This document shows, one piece after another, positions 49,376 through 59,180 of a stretch of 64,000 nucleotides of DNA; within the stretch, counting starts at the first letter, position 1, and every line of letters begins with the position of its first letter. The DNA lies in NCBI RefSeq assembly GCF_000472545.1, contig NZ_KI421432.1:124001-188000 (forward strand), read 5' to 3'. The position numbers were made by a program, and so were the translations under genes. A model generated the notes under the pieces. That model did not search any database. It saw only the letters and a list, made by a program, of their open reading frames with translations, and was not told where the DNA came from. The stretch comes from Burkholderia sp. WSM2232. Its GTDB lineage: Bacteria; Pseudomonadota; Gammaproteobacteria; Burkholderiales; Burkholderiaceae.

Positions 49376-52300
49376 AGCCGACCCTCCATAACTTGTTCGT
49401 CGCCAGCGAAAACTGTCGTCGCACATATTCCAGGTAATATGGCTTGATGCCCGCTGTAATGCGACCGGGCTGCAGCGGCGCATTAGCACCCTCGCCCATT
49501 ACATTGCCGCCATATGGCACTCCGTTGGAATCGCGCGCGGTGTTCGCTGCATATCCTTGCCAGAAAGGCGTTCCCGCCTTTGCATCAACCAGCGAGAAAT
49601 CAATCTGCTCATTGTTGATATACGATTCGTGAAGCCAGCCACCCTGGTCGTAGTATTCATCGGGAAAGTTGAAATAATGCCCGCATTCATGAGCTTCGAC
49701 ATTTGCATCCGGATAGTCATAAATTTTTTTTCGAAATTCGTATTTGTACCGTTCGCCCCATGATCCCGTGTCCGCCCGAAGCACCTGGGGAAACAGTTTG
49801 AGCGATACGTGTGGGCTAAAGCCGGGAATGGGCGTACCCCTGATCGACACACGAAGATCGACCCTGAATTTGACATTTACCCGGCATCCGCACGCTGCAC
49901 CTTTCGCACATCCGTCCAGGACCAGTTTGTAGCCACCCTGGTTCAGCACCGCCTCGATACGGCTGATTAGCTTCTTGACATCGAATTGTGAGCCCACCGC
50001 ATCGCGGTAATCCATTTTTACTCCATCGACTATGGAACCGGGCGTCATCTGAGAATGGGCGGAATACTCATAGGGGACCGTCGTTTTGTCGGCAGGCATC
50101 GATGTATCGCGCGCGCCATTCAGATCCACAGGAAACAGATCCATCGGAACCAGCATGGCCCGAACCGTGCAGTTTATCGTCTTGTCCTGCGTGCTGTATG
50201 CGAATTCAAACTTCGAGTCCCTGGAACCACCGCCCCTAAACCATATAGCACCGTCCGCGCTCTTCCACGGCTTACGAGATTTCAGCATGCCCCAATACGA
50301 TGTAGCTTCAATATGCTGTTTTACCTCGGCCTTCAGGTCCGGGATTTTCCAGCCACACGGAGCAGCGCTCACCAGCTTGATCGGGTCGGGCGCAATATTG
50401 GTCTGTTTCTGGTCGTCTGGATTGTCCAGCTTGACCTTGACGTTTGGAATCGCTATATCGACATTCGATGGCTTGCCGTCGAACGGTGGAAATTCACCAG
50501 TACCCGCGTCAGGCGCAGGAGCAACCGCTCCCGTATTCGCCAGCGACTCCCACTGCGAGGCGTCGGGTGCGGGCGCTGGCGGTGCTGGTGGCGGCACGAA
50601 ATGCGGGTTGGTGCGCCACACCTCGCACTGTGTCGTGTACGGCACAAATACCGGAGCGAATGCCGCGCCGCCCAGGTCCATCTGCGCAGGTCCCGTCTTC
50701 TTCAGGCCGCTTGTCCTGAACACGGCACCACCGCGCGAGCCGAATTCGATGCCGCCCGGCGTCATGCGCAGGTACGAGCCGCCCACATTCAGCACAATCT
50801 CCTTCGATGACTTCACGTGCAGCACGCCGTCCACCGTCTCCATTGTCATGTCACCCTGCGAGGCGAGCTGCATGCGGCCACGCTGGGCCTGCGCAACGAA
50901 GTCCCCCGCAGCCGTGATGAGGCGCATGCCCTTCTGCGAGAACATCGACAGCAGGTCGCCTGCAGCTACCGTAAAACGCCTCAGCGTACTGAAATGCACG
51001 CCTTTCTTCGCACTGCCGATGATAGGGCCGTCTGCGGCCACCTGTACGCCGTCGCCCGAGGCGATAGCGACCGGCCCGGGACCGCTCACCAGCACGCCAG
51101 GCTTTTTCATATCCTTCAGGCCGTCATGGATCGCCTGCTGCGCATCAGGATCGGCGGACGATGCCGTGGACGCCTCCGCAGAACCAGCAAGTGACTTGAC
51201 GAACGCCTGGTGGTCCTTCAGTTGCGCGTCCGTCTCGTCCATGGCGAGCACTTTGCCGCCTGCGCCTGGCCCGTTATGCGCGGTCACCATCACGCCGGCG
51301 CCGCCCCGGCCAACCAGATGCCCTGACGTGCGCAGTTCCGCTCCCGCCCCTCTCGGCTGCAGGTCGCCATCCGGTATGAAGCCCAGGTTCAGCTGCGAGC
51401 GGCCCGAGTGTTCGGTACTCAGTTCGATGCCTTCCTGCCCCTGCCAGTCATCGAACCAGAGCTTGTTACCCGAGCGCGTACGTATCTCGCTGCGCGATAT
51501 GCGCCTGCGCGAACTGTTGATAAGGTCCGGGTTCACGCTGTTTGGCAGGAACGCCAGCGCGAACGGCTTGTTCGGGTTGCCTTCATAGAAGCCCGCCACA
51601 CCGTGATCGCCATCCACGGGCGGCATGTTCAGCCCCGAGCGGCCCTTGCTGGCGAAGGGTTTGGCCATGCGTATCGGGATACTCTCGCCGCCCTTCGGCC
51701 AGTTGCCGAAGTCACAGTGAAAGCGCACGATAATGCGCCCTTCCGCATCCAGATAGGGGTACGTGTATTTGTCCGGCGACGTGACCGTAAAACCCAGCGT
51801 GTGGACACGCGGCCATCTGGATTCGTCTATCGGCAACCGGTAGGGCCGCCCCGCAGGGATCGCGCGGAACTTGTTGTAGTAGTTCTGGTTACGCGCCCCC
51901 CGATGCACCACCTTCCAGACGAACAGTCCTTCCTTGGTTTCGAACGCCGTGCTGTCGTCCATTGCGTCCAGCTCGTCCGGCTTCATGATGCAGCCTGGCC
52001 GGATCGACGGCATCGTGGACTTGCCCCTGAAGACGACCTGCTGCGCCCGCGCCGCTTCGTGCCGCAACACCGCCTCGCGCTTCGCGCCTTCTGCATCCGC
52101 GTGCTGGGTGCCCCAGACCACGGGTGTGCCCATCATCGTGCCGGTTTCCTGTTCGGTTATGAACGGGTTGCGTGCACGCCCTTCCTCGCGAAGGACCGTC
52201 ACCGCATTCTCCGGGTTGTAGTCCGCCACGATGAACGACTCGGGCACCGTGCGCGTTCCGACCTCCAGCGAGAGGATCGTCTCGTTGAATGGAGTCAGCA

Positions 52301-52982
52301 GTCCCGTGGGAGGGCGATTCGGCAGTTCGATAGCCGGACGCGTATAGCCGTCGATGTCATCGGCAATCACCAGGACCTCGCCGTGCCTGCCTTCCTCCGT
52401 GAACCAGAACAGGCCCGCCTGCTCCATTTCAAGCTGGCAATAGGCGAGGTCACCCATGTTGTACTGGAAACGGAACGGGTGCCTGGGATGCTTGCGCCGC
52501 AGGCGCTGCTCGATGTGCATCCACGGCCGCATGCCGTTACGTTCGATGACTTCCCTGATGATTTCGGCCGATGTGCTGTTCTGGTACGTGGCACAGTTGC
52601 TGGGTCCGTCGAGCATGGCCAGGCGCTGCCGGATTTCGACGCGATAGCTGTGGCCGTCGTGAGAACGTGAAACTGATCCAACACGCGAAACGAAGCCCTG
52701 GAATTTACGAACCGGTGCGGTTTCCTCGGTGTGGAACGCGAAGTCCGCCCACTGTCCGAGAATATCCCTGCGCGACACCCGCTCCGGTGTGAAAACCTTT
52801 GCCGTGATCCTGTAGGGCTTGCACACCTGCTCCCGCACTTCCCATTCGATTACCGATACCTCCGGCAGCGGCCGTTTTTCTTCTTCCTTTGATCCCCGGT
52901 CGTTCCGGTAACGACGGATCAGTGTGAGGTGCGCCGACTGCCGGCCCGTCAGATTCGTCTGAGGACGATCAGATTCCGCCAT
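49365..52982 (-). CDS. vgrG: VgrG spike protein with C-terminal zinc metallopeptidase domain
   Basis: The 1205-residue protein has a gp27/VgrG-like N-terminal part (about 1-395), a gp5-like OB part (about 397-540, with PPVDGDHGVAGFYEGNPNKP), a DUF2345 beta-helix (about 620-790, with GVLHVKSSKEIVLNVGGSYL) and a Pro/Ala-rich linker near 798. The C-terminal extension of about 400 residues carries HECGH at 1098-1102, followed by NFPDEYYD, an HExxH zinc peptidase site. It is thus an evolved VgrG, with spike and effector in one chain. Start 52982 (MAESDRPQ) follows CAGGTAACC. The extension is lower in GC and contains an A8 run. No other T6SS core gene is in the window. Confidence 0.9.
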   Translation of the reverse strand: MAESDRPQTNLTGRQSAHLTLIRRYRNDRGSKEEEKRPLPEVSVIEWEVREQVCKPYRITAKVFTPERVSRRDILGQWADFAFHTEETAPVRKFQGFVSRVGSVSRSHDGHSYRVEIRQRLAMLDGPSNCATYQNSTSAEIIREVIERNGMRPWMHIEQRLRRKHPRHPFRFQYNMGDLAYCQLEMEQAGLFWFTEEGRHGEVLVIADDIDGYTRPAIELPNRPPTGLLTPFNETILSLEVGTRTVPESFIVADYNPENAVTVLREEGRARNPFITEQETGTMMGTPVVWGTQHADAEGAKREAVLRHEAARAQQVVFRGKSTMPSIRPGCIMKPDELDAMDDSTAFETKEGLFVWKVVHRGARNQNYYNKFRAIPAGRPYRLPIDESRWPRVHTLGFTVTSPDKYTYPYLDAEGRIIVRFHCDFGNWPKGGESIPIRMAKPFASKGRSGLNMPPVDGDHGVAGFYEGNPNKPFALAFLPNSVNPDLINSSRRRISRSEIRTRSGNKLWFDDWQGQEGIELSTEHSGRSQLNLGFIPDGDLQPRGAGAELRTSGHLVGRGGAGVMVTAHNGPGAGGKVLAMDETDAQLKDHQAFVKSLAGSAEASTASSADPDAQQAIHDGLKDMKKPGVLVSGPGPVAIASGDGVQVAADGPIIGSAKKGVHFSTLRRFTVAAGDLLSMFSQKGMRLITAAGDFVAQAQRGRMQLASQGDMTMETVDGVLHVKSSKEIVLNVGGSYLRMTPGGIEFGSRGGAVFRTSGLKKTGPAQMDLGGAAFAPVFVPYTTQCEVWRTNPHFVPPPAPPAPAPDASQWESLANTGAVAPAPDAGTGEFPPFDGKPSNVDIAIPNVKVKLDNPDDQKQTNIAPDPIKLVSAAPCGWKIPDLKAEVKQHIEATSYWGMLKSRKPWKSADGAIWFRGGGSRDSKFEFAYSTQDKTINCTVRAMLVPMDLFPVDLNGARDTSMPADKTTVPYEYSAHSQMTPGSIVDGVKMDYRDAVGSQFDVKKLISRIEAVLNQGGYKLVLDGCAKGAACGCRVNVKFRVDLRVSIRGTPIPGFSPHVSLKLFPQVLRADTGSWGERYKYEFRKKIYDYPDANVEAHECGHYFNFPDEYYDQGGWLHESYINNEQIDFSLVDAKAGTPFWQGYAANTARDSNGVPYGGNVMGEGANAPLQPGRITAGIKPYYLEYVRRQFSLATNKLWRVGYDA

Positions 52983-53688
52983 GGTTACCTGCCTGTTTAT
53001 TCTATGGATTCCTAAATTACAGGCCGGTAGTTCAGAATCGCTTTCGGCCCATCTGTCGCCAAATTTGAATCCCTGATGGTTCGGCAAGCTGGCGCGCGGC
53101 TCAATAGGACAAGTTCTAAAAACAGGCGCGTTCTATGCGCAATGAATGGCCTTTGCAAAAGGTCCAACAAGCACTGACGATAATCAATGAGGCTTCTGCT
53201 CTGCGCCCGGCAAGTGACTTAGCCGTCAGCACATGATCTAGCGAGTGTGACGTGTGCCATAAGTAGCAACAGACTGTGCCTGGGGCTGCTCTGACCGTTA
53301 GCAACGACCATTGCAGCACGCCGACCGTCGCCAGGGAATCTGGGTATGGATCCGCCTGAGCCAGGCACTGTTCACGGAATATGTCGAGGGTCATCGCAGA
53401 AGACATGCGATCTCAAACAGGAAGCAAAGAACCGCCGGGCATCTGAACCGAGCGGCGGACTGCGGACATGGAGAGTCCGCGCCCCGCATCGCGGTCGTTC
53501 GTCGCGGTCGTTGTCAGCAACCGCAGGGGCAGAGAGTCTTCCGCCACGGCCCACCCCATCGAAAGCAAGCCACGCAAAGGCGTAACAGGCACCGAACACG
53601 TCGGCACGCGGACTCAAAAGGTTATCTAGCAGCTACTGCCACGCACGAGAGGCCCGCCCCCCCCAGCCCCCCGCGCGCTCTTAGCAAC
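52983..53688. other. Left-over region between T6SS island and Liv operon
   Basis: About 700 bases have no confident gene. A minus-strand frame at 53116-53406 (MSSAMTLDIFREQCLAQADP) lacks an RBS and a recognisable domain. A C-rich run lies at 53660-53678. The mix of base compositions suggests an island edge. The vgrG promoter should be within 52983-53150. Confidence 0.45.
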
Positions 53689-54897
53689 TCACTCCCCAGG
53701 CCGCAGTTTCTTCACTTCAGCGTCCGAAGGCTGCACACTCGCGCCGTCAATGTAGCGATACGAAGTCATCACGCCCTTGCCGTCCTTCAACCCCGTCACG
53801 CCGACATAAGCGCCCATGGTCGACTGATTGTCCTGCGCGCGATAGGTGACCGGCCCAAATGGCGTGTCGACGCTGAGCCCCTTGAACGCCGCCGCGAGCT
53901 TGTCGGTATCCGCGGAACCGGCTTTCCTGATGCCTGCCGCAATCGACATCAGCGCGGAGTAGCCGACCACAGAGCCAAGCCGCGGATAGTCGTGATATTT
54001 GGCCTGATAGGCGTCAACAAACTTCTTGTTCGCAGCGGTATCGATCGAATACCACGGGTAGCCCGTCACGATCCAGCCGCTCGGCGCTTCGGCGCCGAGC
54101 GGATCGAGGTAATCCGGCTCGCCGGTCAGCAGCGACACCACCGTGCGATCCTTGAAGAGGCCGCGCGTATTGCCCTCGCGCACGAACTTGCCGAGGTCGG
54201 CGCCGAACAGCACATTGAAGATCGCATCGGGCTTCGCATCGGCGATCGCCTGCGTGACCGCGCCTGCATCCACGTTGCCAAGCGGCGTGGCCTGTTCCGC
54301 GACGAACTGCACGTCAGGCTGCGCGGCGCTCAGCAGCTTCTTGAAAGTGGCCACCGCCGACTGGCCATACTCGTAGTTCGGATAGACGAGCGCCCAGCGC
54401 TTCTTCTTCAGCCTGGCCGCTTCGGGCACGAGCATCGCGACCTGCATGTACGTGGAAGGACGCAGACGGTACGTGTATTTGTTGCCGTCAGCCCAGACAA
54501 TCTTGTCGGTTAGCGGTTCGGCGGCCAGAAAGAAGATCTTCTTTTGCCTCGCGAAGTCGGTGAGCGCAAGCCCCGTGTTCGACAGAAAGCCGCCGAACAG
54601 CAACTGCACCTGTTCGCGTGCAATCAGCTCCTGCGCGACGCGAATCGTGTCGCCGGGGTTGCCGTTGTCGTCGCGCGAAATGACTTCGAGCTTCTTGCCG
54701 AGCACGCCGCCCGCGCCGTTGATCTGTTCGAGCGCGAGATTCCAGCCGTTTTTGTAAGGCCCGAGAAAGGCCGGCTGCGCCTTGTAGCTGTTGATTTCCC
54801 CAATCTTGATGGTCTGCTGGGCGTTCGCGCCGAAGGCAGCAAATGAAAAAACCGTCGATAGCGTAAGGCGAGAGATCCATCCTGCGCGCGTGGTCAT
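53689..54897 (-). CDS. Branched-chain-type ABC transporter substrate-binding protein
   Basis: This 402-residue protein has a signal peptide (LTLSTVFSFAAFGANAQ) and a type I periplasmic binding fold of the LivK/AmiC kind: IKIGEINSYKAQPAFLGPYK, GVLGKKLEVISRDDNGNPGD, WALVYPNYEYGQSAVATFKK. CGGAG precedes the ATG at 54897. It follows the molybdenum hydroxylase gene by 92 bp and should serve the LivHM/G/F components upstream. The ligand is probably the substrate of the catabolic enzymes between them. Confidence 0.88.
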   Translation of the reverse strand: MTTRAGWISRLTLSTVFSFAAFGANAQQTIKIGEINSYKAQPAFLGPYKNGWNLALEQINGAGGVLGKKLEVISRDDNGNPGDTIRVAQELIAREQVQLLFGGFLSNTGLALTDFARQKKIFFLAAEPLTDKIVWADGNKYTYRLRPSTYMQVAMLVPEAARLKKKRWALVYPNYEYGQSAVATFKKLLSAAQPDVQFVAEQATPLGNVDAGAVTQAIADAKPDAIFNVLFGADLGKFVREGNTRGLFKDRTVVSLLTGEPDYLDPLGAEAPSGWIVTGYPWYSIDTAANKKFVDAYQAKYHDYPRLGSVVGYSALMSIAAGIRKAGSADTDKLAAAFKGLSVDTPFGPVTYRAQDNQSTMGAYVGVTGLKDGKGVMTSYRYIDGASVQPSDAEVKKLRPGE

Positions 54898-54989
54898 GCG
54901 TTTCTCCGTATCAAATGGATTGCGGGAATGCGTTGGTTTTCTAGCGGCTTGTCTGCCCCGTTCGTCGCTGCGCGCCTGCGTTCGCGCGC

Positions 54990-57900
54990 TCACTCGGCGC
55001 GGGACATGGCGCGAACCCGCGCGACGCTTGCCGTCACGTCCTGCCAGGCGGGCTTGCCACCCGCGAATTGCTGGCGCAAATATGACACGAGTTCGGCGAC
55101 CTGGGCGTCGTTGAAACTGTCGCGGTAACCCGGCATCGTACCGAGTTCGGGCCGCGCAGGCGAGCCGATACCGTCGAGAATCACGCGGATCAGATTATCG
55201 GGCGTGGCGCTATGCAGGTTCGTGTTGAGCGCGAGCGACGGGTGCGCGCCGAACAGTTGCGGCCCGCTTCCCGTGTGATGACACGCGGCGCAGGCGCCGT
55301 CGAAAAGCCGCGCGCCCACGCCCGAGGGCGCGCCGCGAATCGTGCTGGCCGCTTCGTATTGGCGTGCCATCGCCGCCACGTCGACGTTGGGCTCAAGCGG
55401 ACTCAGCGACGCGAGATACGCGGCCATCGCGCGAATGTCGCTATCGGGCAACGCTGCGAGATCGGCGACAACCGGCGCCATCGGCCCGGCGGCCACGCCG
55501 TGCAACGGCGCGTGACCGAAGCGCAGATAGCGGAACAGTTCGTCCTCGGTCCATGGCACCGGCGAGTTGGACAGCGACGACAACGCCGGCGCTTCCCACC
55601 CTTCCGCACTGCCGCCGCCCATGAAAGCCGCGCCGGTTTTCTCGGCGCCGAATGCATTGCGCGGCGTGTGACACGCGCTGCAATGTCCGAGGCCATTGAC
55701 GAGATACGCGCCGCGGTTCCATTGCGCGCTTTGCGCGGGGCTTGCGGCGAAGCTGTTGCGGGCGAGAAAGAGGCCGTTCCATGCGGCCATGAGCGGGCGC
55801 GCGTTGAATGGAAACCGCAGTTTGGTTTCCGGCGGACGCAAGCGCACAGGCGTTTGCGACATCAGATACGCGTACAGCGCCTCGAGGTCTTCGTCGGAAG
55901 TGTTCTTGAACGATGTGTACGGAAAGGCAGGATACAGCCGGTGTCCGTCGCGGCTAATGCCTTCGCGCATCGCGCGAATGAACGCTTGCAGCGACCACGA
56001 GCCAATACCCGTTTGCACATCGGGCGTGAGATTCGTGCTGTACACGATGCCGAAAGGTGTTTCCAGCGGCTTGCCGCCGGCGTTCGGCACGCCGTTGCGC
56101 GCGGTGTGGCACACCGCGCAATTGCCGAGCGATGCCAGCACCTTGCCGCGTGCGACGAGTTCGGGAGCGAATGCACTCGCAAGCGGCGGCGCAATCGGCG
56201 CGATGGGCTGCGGCGCCAGCGACAAGGCCCCGAGCCAGCCCGCCGCGCCTGCTGCCAACGCGCCCAGAAAACCCAGCCGCCAGCGCTTTTTCCGGCGCGC
56301 GGCGGCGTCCTCGGCTTGCGCATCCGCGAGTGCGGCGCGAATCGTTTCGGGTGTGAACGGCGGCCTGCGAAAGCGCACGCCCGTTGCGTCATACAGCGCG
56401 TTGGCAATCGCGGCCGCGCCGGGCAGCGAGGCCGACTCGCCCGCGCCCATCGGCGCCTCGCCGTGGCGCGGCATCATCACGACGTCGATCACGGGCACTT
56501 CGCGGAACGTGAGGATCGGATACGCGCCCCACTCCTGGCTCGTCACCGCGTTATCGCCGAACGTCACGCGTTCTTTCAGCGCGCGGCTCGTCGCCTGAAT
56601 CACGTTGCCATGAATCTGGTGACGCACGCCGTCGGGATTGATCGTCGTGCCATTGTCCTGACCGACCACGACGCGCGTTACCGCGAGTTCGCCGCTTCTG
56701 CGATTCACTTCGACGTCCGCGACCCACGCGCACCAGGCCGCGCCGAAGCCGGGAAACTTGCTGTGCACATAGCGCGCGTAGGCAATGCCGCGGCCCCGCG
56801 CAATGTCGCCTTCTTCGCGCGGCTCGGCGGTTGCGGCTTGCCGCGCACGCGGCTGCCAGCCCGCGCGCTCGGCGACGGCTTTCACCAGCTCGGCCCCGCG
56901 TGGATCGCGCAAATGCTTCAAGCGAAATTCCACAGGATCGGCACCCGCCTCGACCGCCAGTTCGTCGATGAACGACTCGTGCGCGAAGGTGTTGGGCAGC
57001 GCGGACACGCCGCGCAACCACGAGGCGCGCACGACAGGCGGTGTGTCGTCGCAGACAATGCGCATGGCGCGGTAGTCGTAGGGCGGCACCGCCGTGCGGT
57101 CGCCCATTTCGAATACCTGCGGTTGCGCCGGCAACGCGCCAGTCAGCAACAGCGCGAGCGTAGGCGCGTCGTTCGATGGGTAACGCGTCGCAAAATCGTA
57201 AGCCGCAAGTTCGCCTTCCGCGCTCAAAGCGCCGCGCACATCCATCAATTGCGCGGCGCCCTTCGGCTCCCATGCATGCTCGTCCTCACGCGACAGTTGC
57301 ACGCGCACGGGCGCCCCCGTTGCACGCGAGAGCAAGGCGGCGTCCGCGGCGACGTCGTCCGCGCAATTGCGGCCGTAGCAGCCTGCCGCGTCCATGCGCA
57401 CGATCTCGATCTGCGCTTCATCCATAGACAGCAGCAACGCGAGGTCGGCGCGCAGCGAATGAGGGTTCTGCGTGCCGGACCACACCTTCAATGCGCCGTC
57501 ACGATAATCGGCCACCGCGCACGAGGGCCCAATCGACGCATGCATCTGAAACGGCCAGACGTATGTGCGATTCAGCGTGCGGGCAGGGTCGAGCGCGAGC
57601 GCTGTATCCACATCGCCTTCGATCACGAGGTCGCGACGCGTGGCCGGATTGGCGCGCAGCGCGGCTTCTACCTGTTCGCTGGTTTCGAGCGGCGGCAACG
57701 GTTCAGTGTTTTTCCACTGTACGTCTAGCTGCTTCGCGGCCTGCTGCGCGATTTCCTCGCGCTCCGCCACGATGCCGACGAAGTCGCGTATCACCACCAC
57801 CTTGACGATGCCAGCGAGATCACGAATCGTCGCTTCGTCGACGCGCAGCAAACTGTTGCCGACGAAATCGCCCTGCGCGAGACCCGCATACGGCGGGCGC

Positions 57901-58625
57901 ACGACGCGACCATGCAGCATGCCGGGCACGCGCACATCGTGCACGAAGCTCAATTCGCCGGTTGCCTTCGCGGGTATGTCCACGCGCGGCGCCTTTTTGC
58001 CGACCACCGTATAGGCGCTGGGGTCTTTCAGAGGCGCATCGGCGCGCAGTTGCAATTCGATGCGTTGCCCCGCAATGAGCTCGCCATAAGCGATGCCTCT
58101 GGTGCCCGCTCCAACTCCGGCGCCTGCATGATCGCGTTCGACCACGATGCCGTCGCGCACGGCAAGCTTCTCCGCGCCGACGCCAAGCCGCTGCGCCGCC
58201 TGGGCGATGAGCCACTGCCGTGCCTGTGCCGCGGCATGCCGCAACGGCACGGCCGTGATCTGCAACGTGGCGCTGGCAATGGTCGGCCCTTGATTCGGCG
58301 TCTCTTTCGTGTGGCCGAGTACGATCGACACGCGCGTCAACGGCACATCGAGTTCTTCGGCGACAATCTGCGCGAGCGCGGTGCCGATTCCCGTCCCCAG
58401 ATCGACATGGCCATTGAAGGCAACCACGCTGCCGTCGTCGCGCACGGCGAGAAAGAGCTCAGCCTCGCTCGGGACAAACGACGAACGTGAGCCGGGTTGA
58501 CCGACCGCCGGTTTGACGGGCGCTGGCGGCGGCCGCGTGACGATCAGCACGCTTTGCGCGTCGTAGAGCTGCCTGCGCGACGGCGGCTCGACGCGGCGAT
58601 CCACGCTGAAGTCCGGCCCGGTCAT
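54990..58625 (-). CDS. Molybdenum hydroxylase large subunit fused to tri-haem cytochrome c (NicB-like)
   Basis: The 1211-residue protein has an aldehyde oxidase/xanthine dehydrogenase-type Mo domain (about 50-760, with GHVDLGTGIGTALAQIVAEE, VVGQDNGTTINPDG and GAGESASLPGAAAIANALYD), a membrane helix near 780-800, and a cytochrome part with three haem sites: CAVCH at 836, CSACH at 982, CAACH at 1112. This layout matches nicotinate dehydrogenase NicB and isoquinoline oxidoreductase-like enzymes, which hydroxylate N-heterocycles and pass electrons to the respiratory chain. No Tat signal is seen at the N-terminus. Its ATG overlaps the Fe-S subunit stop. The substrate is unknown. Confidence 0.88.
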   Translation of the reverse strand: MTGPDFSVDRRVEPPSRRQLYDAQSVLIVTRPPPAPVKPAVGQPGSRSSFVPSEAELFLAVRDDGSVVAFNGHVDLGTGIGTALAQIVAEELDVPLTRVSIVLGHTKETPNQGPTIASATLQITAVPLRHAAAQARQWLIAQAAQRLGVGAEKLAVRDGIVVERDHAGAGVGAGTRGIAYGELIAGQRIELQLRADAPLKDPSAYTVVGKKAPRVDIPAKATGELSFVHDVRVPGMLHGRVVRPPYAGLAQGDFVGNSLLRVDEATIRDLAGIVKVVVIRDFVGIVAEREEIAQQAAKQLDVQWKNTEPLPPLETSEQVEAALRANPATRRDLVIEGDVDTALALDPARTLNRTYVWPFQMHASIGPSCAVADYRDGALKVWSGTQNPHSLRADLALLLSMDEAQIEIVRMDAAGCYGRNCADDVAADAALLSRATGAPVRVQLSREDEHAWEPKGAAQLMDVRGALSAEGELAAYDFATRYPSNDAPTLALLLTGALPAQPQVFEMGDRTAVPPYDYRAMRIVCDDTPPVVRASWLRGVSALPNTFAHESFIDELAVEAGADPVEFRLKHLRDPRGAELVKAVAERAGWQPRARQAATAEPREEGDIARGRGIAYARYVHSKFPGFGAAWCAWVADVEVNRRSGELAVTRVVVGQDNGTTINPDGVRHQIHGNVIQATSRALKERVTFGDNAVTSQEWGAYPILTFREVPVIDVVMMPRHGEAPMGAGESASLPGAAAIANALYDATGVRFRRPPFTPETIRAALADAQAEDAAARRKKRWRLGFLGALAAGAAGWLGALSLAPQPIAPIAPPLASAFAPELVARGKVLASLGNCAVCHTARNGVPNAGGKPLETPFGIVYSTNLTPDVQTGIGSWSLQAFIRAMREGISRDGHRLYPAFPYTSFKNTSDEDLEALYAYLMSQTPVRLRPPETKLRFPFNARPLMAAWNGLFLARNSFAASPAQSAQWNRGAYLVNGLGHCSACHTPRNAFGAEKTGAAFMGGGSAEGWEAPALSSLSNSPVPWTEDELFRYLRFGHAPLHGVAAGPMAPVVADLAALPDSDIRAMAAYLASLSPLEPNVDVAAMARQYEAASTIRGAPSGVGARLFDGACAACHHTGSGPQLFGAHPSLALNTNLHSATPDNLIRVILDGIGSPARPELGTMPGYRDSFNDAQVAELVSYLRQQFAGGKPAWQDVTASVARVRAMSRAE

Positions 58626-59173
58626 GCACGCGCTCCTTTGTCGCCGTCATCGTCGTCATCGCGCGTCTGCTTCTGGATTGCCAGTAGTTCGGCGGCGCGT
58701 TGCACCGCCCGCATGATCTCGACATGCGTGCCGCAACGGCACAGGTTGCGCGACAGTTCGCGGCGAATCGTCTCCATGCCCGGATGCGGATCGCGCTCGA
58801 GCAGCGCCTTCGTCGTCATGATCATGCCGCTCAGGCAGTAGCCGCATTGCGCGGCCTGTTCTTCGATAAACGCCTGCTGCACCGGATGCAACGCAGTGCG
58901 CGTGCCCAGCCCCTCTAGCGTGGTGATCTCGTGTCCCAACGCTACCTTCGCAGTCGTGACGCATGCGCGTGTCGGCATGCCGTCGAGCAGCACCGTGCAT
59001 GCGCCGCATTCGCCGAGCCCGCAGCCGAACTTAGGCCCGTTGAGCGCGAGGTCGTTGCGCAGCAGGTAAAGCAAGGGCGTATCCGCCGACGCGCTGACAA
59101 AATGCAGCGCGCCATTGACCTTCAACGCGAGCGGTGCCGGCCCGTTCATGCGCGCACCGGTCGCGCCGTACAT
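58622..59173 (-). CDS. (2Fe-2S)-binding small subunit of molybdenum hydroxylase (NicA-like)
   Basis: The 183-residue protein has a plant-ferredoxin-type cluster (Cys51, 56, 59, 71 in FGCGLGECGACTVLLDG...TRAC) and the second cluster (Cys110, 113, 145, 147 in QCGYCLSGMIM and NLCRCGTH). It passes electrons from the molybdenum site to the haems of the partner subunit, whose gene overlaps its stop by 4 bp. The start at 59173 leaves 7 bp after the amidohydrolase stop; an ATG at 59149 is also possible. A run of Asp lies near the C-terminus. Confidence 0.9.
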   Translation of the reverse strand: MYGATGARMNGPAPLALKVNGALHFVSASADTPLLYLLRNDLALNGPKFGCGLGECGACTVLLDGMPTRACVTTAKVALGHEITTLEGLGTRTALHPVQQAFIEEQAAQCGYCLSGMIMTTKALLERDPHPGMETIRRELSRNLCRCGTHVEIMRAVQRAAELLAIQKQTRDDDDDGDKGARA

Positions 59174-59180
59174 AGCGCGT

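Noticed and set aside
50086..51588. 500-codon plus-strand frame
   Set aside because: Antisense to the vgrG coding region; Ser/Pro/Cys-rich without domain.
53116..53406. 96-codon minus-strand frame in the island edge
   Set aside because: No RBS, no recognised domain and atypical composition; kept only as part of the intergenic description.
55212..57728. 838-codon plus-strand frame
   Set aside because: Fully antisense to the molybdenum hydroxylase gene, Arg/Ala/His-rich translation typical of a high-GC shadow.
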